From Paraburkholderia silviterrae (GTDB lineage: Bacteria > Pseudomonadota > Gammaproteobacteria > Burkholderiales > Burkholderiaceae): 64,000 nucleotides of DNA. Each line of letters starts with the position of its first letter. The first letter of the stretch is position 1. The notes beneath the pieces were generated by a model, which saw nothing but the letters and a program-made list of their open reading frames with translations, did no database searches and was not told the origin of the DNA. The translations under genes and the position numbers were made by a program. Shown one piece after another: positions 60,322 through 64,000 of this stretch. The stretch is taken from positions 262,337 through 326,336 of the forward strand of contig NZ_SMRP01000007.1 of assembly GCF_004353915.1 (NCBI RefSeq). Reading direction: 5' to 3'.

Positions 60322-62535
60322 TCAAGGTGTTCCCAAACGCAACGGATGGCGGCTGCGCGCCTGGCGCGCAAGCGCGCCGAGCGGCGCATCGCGGTCGATA
60401 AGCGCGCTGCGGATGAAGTGCAAATGGCTCAGGAGCCGCTGCACGTCGTGCCTGCGCTCCCGGTCGTGGTGAACGCCGGGAAGCGCTTCCTGAGCGATCC
60501 AGGTGGCCGCCCGCACCGACGACAATGCCCGCTCCAGCTGTGCCGCGTCGGGGTTCTCGAATAGGCGCGCGATGTCGTCCAGCACCTGATCGAGACTCGT
60601 GGACCATCTGCGCTCGGCAGTTCCAAGCCACGTGGCCGCCTGTGCTTCGTGACGCAAATCGACGACGGCGTGCCCCACTTCGAGCGTGATCAGCATCCAG
60701 CGCAGCGCACGCCGATGAGCCTGCTTGCGGCCGTTGAGCAGCAGCCGCAACTGATGCATCAGGTCGTGCGTGCCTGACTGGAACTGCTGGCTGAGCCCTT
60801 TTAGCTCGCCGCGGCAAGCAAGTTCGACCTGAGCGCGCAGCGCCACGCGCATGCGCTCGACGAGCCAGTTCATGTGCGGTGGAAAGACCACCGCAAACGC
60901 GAGCGCGGCTACGACCATCGCCGCGACTACCGCGATGCCGTTGTTGATCAGCAGATCGGGCGTGTAGACGATCACGTTGTCGGGCCCCGCGAGCAGACAG
61001 AAAAACACCGAGAATCCGACCCCGAAACCGGCGATGCGTGGCCGCGTCGCGAAGAACGCGCCCAGTGCGAGCACCGGTGCGAGCGCGGCGCAGAGCAGCG
61101 GGAAGCCGTCGACGTTTGGATACACGTAGCACGTGAGCAGATAGCCGACGACGGCTGCGCAGCCCGCACCCGCGGCCATCTGAAAAGCCATGCGCGTGGC
61201 GCGAGGCGCCGACGAGGTGAGCGCGCAGGTCAGCGCGGCGGCGATCAACGCGAGGCCGCCGCTCGGCCAGTCGGTCTCCACCCAGAACCAGCCGATCGCC
61301 GCCACCACCACGGCCGTGCGCAGGAACGTGAACGCCACGACGTACCAGCTCGTGCGCGGCACATAGCGCGTCATGCGCGGCTCGGGTGGCAGACCGGCCT
61401 GCGTGAGCGACGCCCACGTGCTGCTGTAGCGGGCAATCTCGGTCGTGAAGCGGTAGATCAGCTCGGCGGACGTATCGAAGTCCTGCAGCGCGTCGGGCCC
61501 TGCCGCCTCGAGCGGCCGGCGCGTCTCTCGCACGTGGCGCGGCAATGTGCGCTTGAATGAATCCAGGTCTTGCGCGATCCGCAGTGCATACGCACGGTCA
61601 GCCTCGCCCTGACGCGGACGTTGCGCGAGCAGCGCCGCAAGCTCGCTGAAATACGGCGCAAGCGGCGCGATGGCTTCGTCGCTCCAGCGCAGACGCTTCT
61701 TCAATTGGCGCAGTGCATGCAGGCGCGCGCATACGTCCATGAACTCGCTGTTCAGGCGCGCGAGCAACTGGCTGCGCGAACGCATGGTCGGATCTTCGAA
61801 AATTGAGAAGGCACGCGTGGCCTCGAAGCCGACGATCTCATCGACGAGTTTCGCGAATCGCCCTTCAAATGCGCCTCGTTCGAGGCCGCCGGACAACACG
61901 AGCGCCGCGAACGCAGTAAAATCGAGATATCGGGTCCGCAAGGTGCGTTCGAGCACCGAGCCCGACTGCCGGGGCACGATAACGGCGCTGACCACCCCGG
62001 AGCACAGAATCCCCACGGCCACTTCGGCCCCGCGCCCGAGCGCGGCCAGAAAGAGTCCGTTGGGCTGCATCACGAGCGGAATGCCGATCAGCGCAGCGGT
62101 ATAGCCTGCCAGGACGAAAGCGTACCAACGAAAATGGCGATTGCGCATGGCAGCTGCGGTACACGCGGCCACCCATCCCGTCATCCCGAGTATGTAGAGT
62201 TCGGGCTGCTGGATGAACACGGCCCCCAGCACCACCGCCGCGACCATGCCCACCGCGGTGCCCACGATGCGATAGACGCTCTTCGCGAACACCATGCCGG
62301 AGAGCGGCTGCATCAGCACGAACACGGTCGTCATCGCAATGCGCGGCTGAGGCAGATCGAGCAGCATCGAAATGCCCATCGCGAGCAATCCCGCAGCCAC
62401 TGTTTTCAGCAGATGCAGCCAGATCGTGCCACTGCTGCCCTGCCAGTCTCTCAGGCCGCGCCGCGCGGCTCGCCATATGACTTCGGCGCGACGACGCGGG
62501 TCGATCGCTCGATGTATCGCTGGCTGGCGGTTCAT
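60322..62535 (-). CDS. FUSC-family inner-membrane efflux protein (AaeB-like)
   Basis: A 737-residue protein with two clusters of hydrophobic helices (about 40-185 and 400-560) separated by large cytoplasmic domains, as in AaeB/FUSC pumps that export aromatic acids. Examples are LDLPQPRIAMTTVFVLMQPLSG and ETDWPSGGLALIAAALTCALTSSAPRATRM. No AaeA-like adaptor or AaeX gene is adjacent, unlike in E. coli. It diverges from the LysR gene at 62789, the likely regulator, as with AaeR. Confidence 0.9.
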   Translation of the reverse strand: MNRQPAIHRAIDPRRRAEVIWRAARRGLRDWQGSSGTIWLHLLKTVAAGLLAMGISMLLDLPQPRIAMTTVFVLMQPLSGMVFAKSVYRIVGTAVGMVAAVVLGAVFIQQPELYILGMTGWVAACTAAAMRNRHFRWYAFVLAGYTAALIGIPLVMQPNGLFLAALGRGAEVAVGILCSGVVSAVIVPRQSGSVLERTLRTRYLDFTAFAALVLSGGLERGAFEGRFAKLVDEIVGFEATRAFSIFEDPTMRSRSQLLARLNSEFMDVCARLHALRQLKKRLRWSDEAIAPLAPYFSELAALLAQRPRQGEADRAYALRIAQDLDSFKRTLPRHVRETRRPLEAAGPDALQDFDTSAELIYRFTTEIARYSSTWASLTQAGLPPEPRMTRYVPRTSWYVVAFTFLRTAVVVAAIGWFWVETDWPSGGLALIAAALTCALTSSAPRATRMAFQMAAGAGCAAVVGYLLTCYVYPNVDGFPLLCAALAPVLALGAFFATRPRIAGFGVGFSVFFCLLAGPDNVIVYTPDLLINNGIAVVAAMVVAALAFAVVFPPHMNWLVERMRVALRAQVELACRGELKGLSQQFQSGTHDLMHQLRLLLNGRKQAHRRALRWMLITLEVGHAVVDLRHEAQAATWLGTAERRWSTSLDQVLDDIARLFENPDAAQLERALSSVRAATWIAQEALPGVHHDRERRHDVQRLLSHLHFIRSALIDRDAPLGALARQARSRHPLRLGTP

Positions 62536-62729
62536 TTAAACGCACTACGCTCGGATTGTTACGAGGAAAGCCGCTGCAGGCGCAGTGGCTGAGCAACGAA
62601 GTTGCATGGGACCAGGCGAGCGTCAAAGCGCCAACTCTGGTCGACCAGCGCCGATTGTAGGAGCGTCAGTTAAGCGAATTAACGGGACGGACGGGGAACC
62701 TCCATTCCAGATCGCTCAACAATGTCAGG

Positions 62730-62752
62730 GTCCGCAAGGCGGACAATATTGT
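62730..62752. promoter_or_regulatory. Nested palindromes, candidate LysR operator (FUSC/LysR spacer)
   Basis: GTCCGC-aag-GCGGAC (62730-62744) is a perfect inverted repeat, overlapped by ACAATATTGT (62743-62752), a perfect 10-bp palindrome. They lie 36 bp before the LysR start in a 253-bp divergent spacer with the FUSC gene. This suits LysR self-regulation and control of the pump gene. The rest of the gap shows no gene. Confidence 0.45.
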
Positions 62753-62788
62753 TTTCGTGCTGAACAAGAAGCTCTTAAAGAAGGTCTG

Positions 62789-63796
62789 ATGGATACGCTA
62801 CAAAATATGCGGGTGTTTGTCCGCGTTGTCGAAGCCGGCAGTTTCACCGCCGCGGCCCAGTCGCTCGATTCGACCACGGGTGCGATGTCGCGCGCGGTCT
62901 CGGAACTGGAGGCGCATCTGCGTACACGCCTCCTGAACCGATCGACGCGCCGACTCGCGCTCACGCCCGCTGGCGAACGTTATCTGAAACGCTGCTCGCA
63001 AATTCTCGCGGACGTCGACAACGCCGAAGAAGAAGCCAGTTGCGCCCACGAGCGTCCCGCGGGTGCGTTGCGTATGCACAGTTTCGCGAGCATCGGGCAA
63101 CAGTACGTGCTGCCCGCGATTTCGCGCTATCGTGCTTTGCACCCCGAAGTAACGGTCGAGCTTACGCTCTCACAGCGCATGCCCGATCTGTTCGAGGGCA
63201 GCAGCGACGTATCGGTGGTGACTGCGGCTTCGCTGCCGAACTCCGATCTCGTTTCGCACCAGTTGGGTTCGTCGTGCAGCATCCTGTGCGCGTCGCCGGC
63301 GTATGTGCATACGCACGGCGCGCCTCGCACGCCAGCGGACCTTTCGCATCACGACTGCTTGATCCTCAAGACACCGACGGCGCCCGCGCATGAATGGGTG
63401 CTCGAAGGACCCGAGGGGAGCGTCGAGATGCACGTCGACGGTCCGGTTCAGGTGAACATTGCAGAGTCGCTGGCGGTAGCGATTCGTGAAGGAATGGGCA
63501 TTGGCATGCTGCCGGTGTATGCGGCAATAGAAGGTCTGCGCAACGGCACGCTCGTGCGCGTGCTGCCCCAGCACATCCTGCAGAAGAACCACGTTTATGC
63601 GCTGTATCCGTCACGCAAATTCGTGGATGCGAAAACGAAAACCTGGGTGGAATTTCTGCGCGCACATCTCCCGCAGGTAATCGCTCGCGATATGGCGCTG
63701 CTCGAAGAACTGACGCAGGTACAACTCGCAGACGCCGCCGCGATTTCTGCCCCCGATGCACTTGCCGCAACGCAGAAGGCTAAAGCTGCGCATTGA
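62789..63796 (+). CDS. LysR-family transcriptional regulator, divergent from FUSC
   Basis: A 335-residue LysR regulator beginning MDTLQNMRVFVRVVEAGSFTAAA, with a winged helix (1-60) and an effector domain (about 92-300). It diverges from the FUSC gene and is its probable regulator by analogy with AaeR. It is a paralogue of the LysR at 55718. AAGAAGG lies before the ATG. A Rho-independent terminator follows. Confidence 0.92.
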   Translation: MDTLQNMRVFVRVVEAGSFTAAAQSLDSTTGAMSRAVSELEAHLRTRLLNRSTRRLALTPAGERYLKRCSQILADVDNAEEEASCAHERPAGALRMHSFASIGQQYVLPAISRYRALHPEVTVELTLSQRMPDLFEGSSDVSVVTAASLPNSDLVSHQLGSSCSILCASPAYVHTHGAPRTPADLSHHDCLILKTPTAPAHEWVLEGPEGSVEMHVDGPVQVNIAESLAVAIREGMGIGMLPVYAAIEGLRNGTLVRVLPQHILQKNHVYALYPSRKFVDAKTKTWVEFLRAHLPQVIARDMALLEELTQVQLADAAAISAPDALAATQKAKAAH

Positions 63797-63822
63797 ACCG
63801 CAGTCGTTCAAATGCCGAATGC

Positions 63823-63853
63823 AAAACAGCCGTCCATGTGACGGCTGTTTTTT
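63823..63853 (+). terminator. Rho-independent terminator after LysR gene
   Basis: CAGCCGTC (63827-63834) pairs with GACGGCTG (63840-63847) around CATGT, preceded by AAAA and followed by six T. It ends transcription of the LysR gene. Confidence 0.9.
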
Positions 63854-63951
63854 ATGCGCGTGGTTAGGTGTCGTGCGGTGCTTGTGGCTCTGGCGGCGGG
63901 CATGTTGTCGATGGTCCGCTTTGGCACCTGGTATTTCCACGCGCCCAAACG

Positions 63952-63991
63952 CCAGAACCCCGGTGCTCTTTCGGAGCCACCGGGGTTCTGG
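63952..63991. terminator. 14-bp-arm hairpin near window end
   Basis: CCAGAACCCCGGTG (63952-63965) and CACCGGGGTTCTGG (63978-63991) are exact complements around a 12-nt loop. No T run follows on the plus strand; on the minus strand there is only a short TTT. It may end a gene that lies beyond the window. Confidence 0.45.
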
Positions 63992-64000
63992 ACGTACTGC

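Noticed and set aside
1..64000. tRNA, rRNA, IS elements, prophage or toxin-antitoxin genes
   Set aside because: I looked for typical T-arm motifs, transposase motifs and paired inverted repeats by eye and saw none. A tRNAscan and IS search would be needed to be certain.

Overview
The window reads as a chromosomal segment of a Burkholderiaceae bacterium, most likely Paraburkholderia, Burkholderia or Caballeronia. The reasons are the very high GC content, the strong G/C third-position bias that fills the antisense frames with spurious ORFs, and the gene types present (FCD-GntR-linked mdc malonate decarboxylase genes, CioAB-type cytochrome bd, Irl/Cus-like two-component genes next to an RND pump, many LysR regulators). 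The genus is inferred from family resemblance only; no rRNA or tRNA gene was recognised. There is no sign of a prophage, insertion sequence, integron or CRISPR array.

Layout. 1-6.3 kb: a NERD-domain superfamily I helicase cut by the window edge, a GST-like protein, a Zur-type regulator, a stand-alone receiver protein, a photolyase with no usual start codon, and a TetR regulator. 6.4-12.1 kb: transporters with divergent regulators (TetR/DHA2 MFS, an MHS-type MFS, MocR/EamA). 12.3-15.8 kb: a GNAT acetyltransferase, an MscS-type channel, a K+ channel with an RCK domain, and a glycolipid-binding-family protein. 16-18.5 kb: a urea transporter with a tetrapeptide-repeat tail, a class II aldolase and a 4-OT tautomerase. 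18.8-21.8 kb: a perfect FNR/Anr-type box followed by a cyanide-insensitive-type cytochrome bd oxidase (two subunits plus a DUF2474 peptide). 21.8-24.2 kb: a membrane protein, an isoprenylcysteine-methyltransferase-like protein and an arylamine N-acetyltransferase.

24.4-32.5 kb holds the most interesting cluster. A Fur-box-like site precedes six co-directional genes: an OprB-type porin, a secreted beta-propeller-like protein, a Tat-exported DyP/EfeB-like peroxidase, and a complete FbpABC-type ferric ABC transporter. Together they could form one iron or haem-iron acquisition route from outer membrane to cytoplasm. 32.5-34.4 kb is a LysR/EamA pair. 34.4-43.2 kb is a malonate module: an MFS transporter diverging from an FCD-GntR regulator that overlaps mdcA, then mdcBCDEGH, mostly with overlapping stops and starts.

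43.3-47.3 kb: an AlkB-like dioxygenase, a small membrane protein, a membrane metallophosphoesterase and an AI-2E-family transporter. 47.3-56.8 kb (minus strand): LysR, HAE1-type RND permease, adaptor, outer-membrane factor, response regulator and histidine kinase, apparently one transcription unit carrying its own two-component system at the 3' end. 56.9-64 kb: MgtC-like protein, GlsB/YeaQ-like protein with a textbook terminator, acetyl-CoA hydrolase/CoA-transferase, a small exported protein, a FUSC efflux protein and its divergent LysR regulator.
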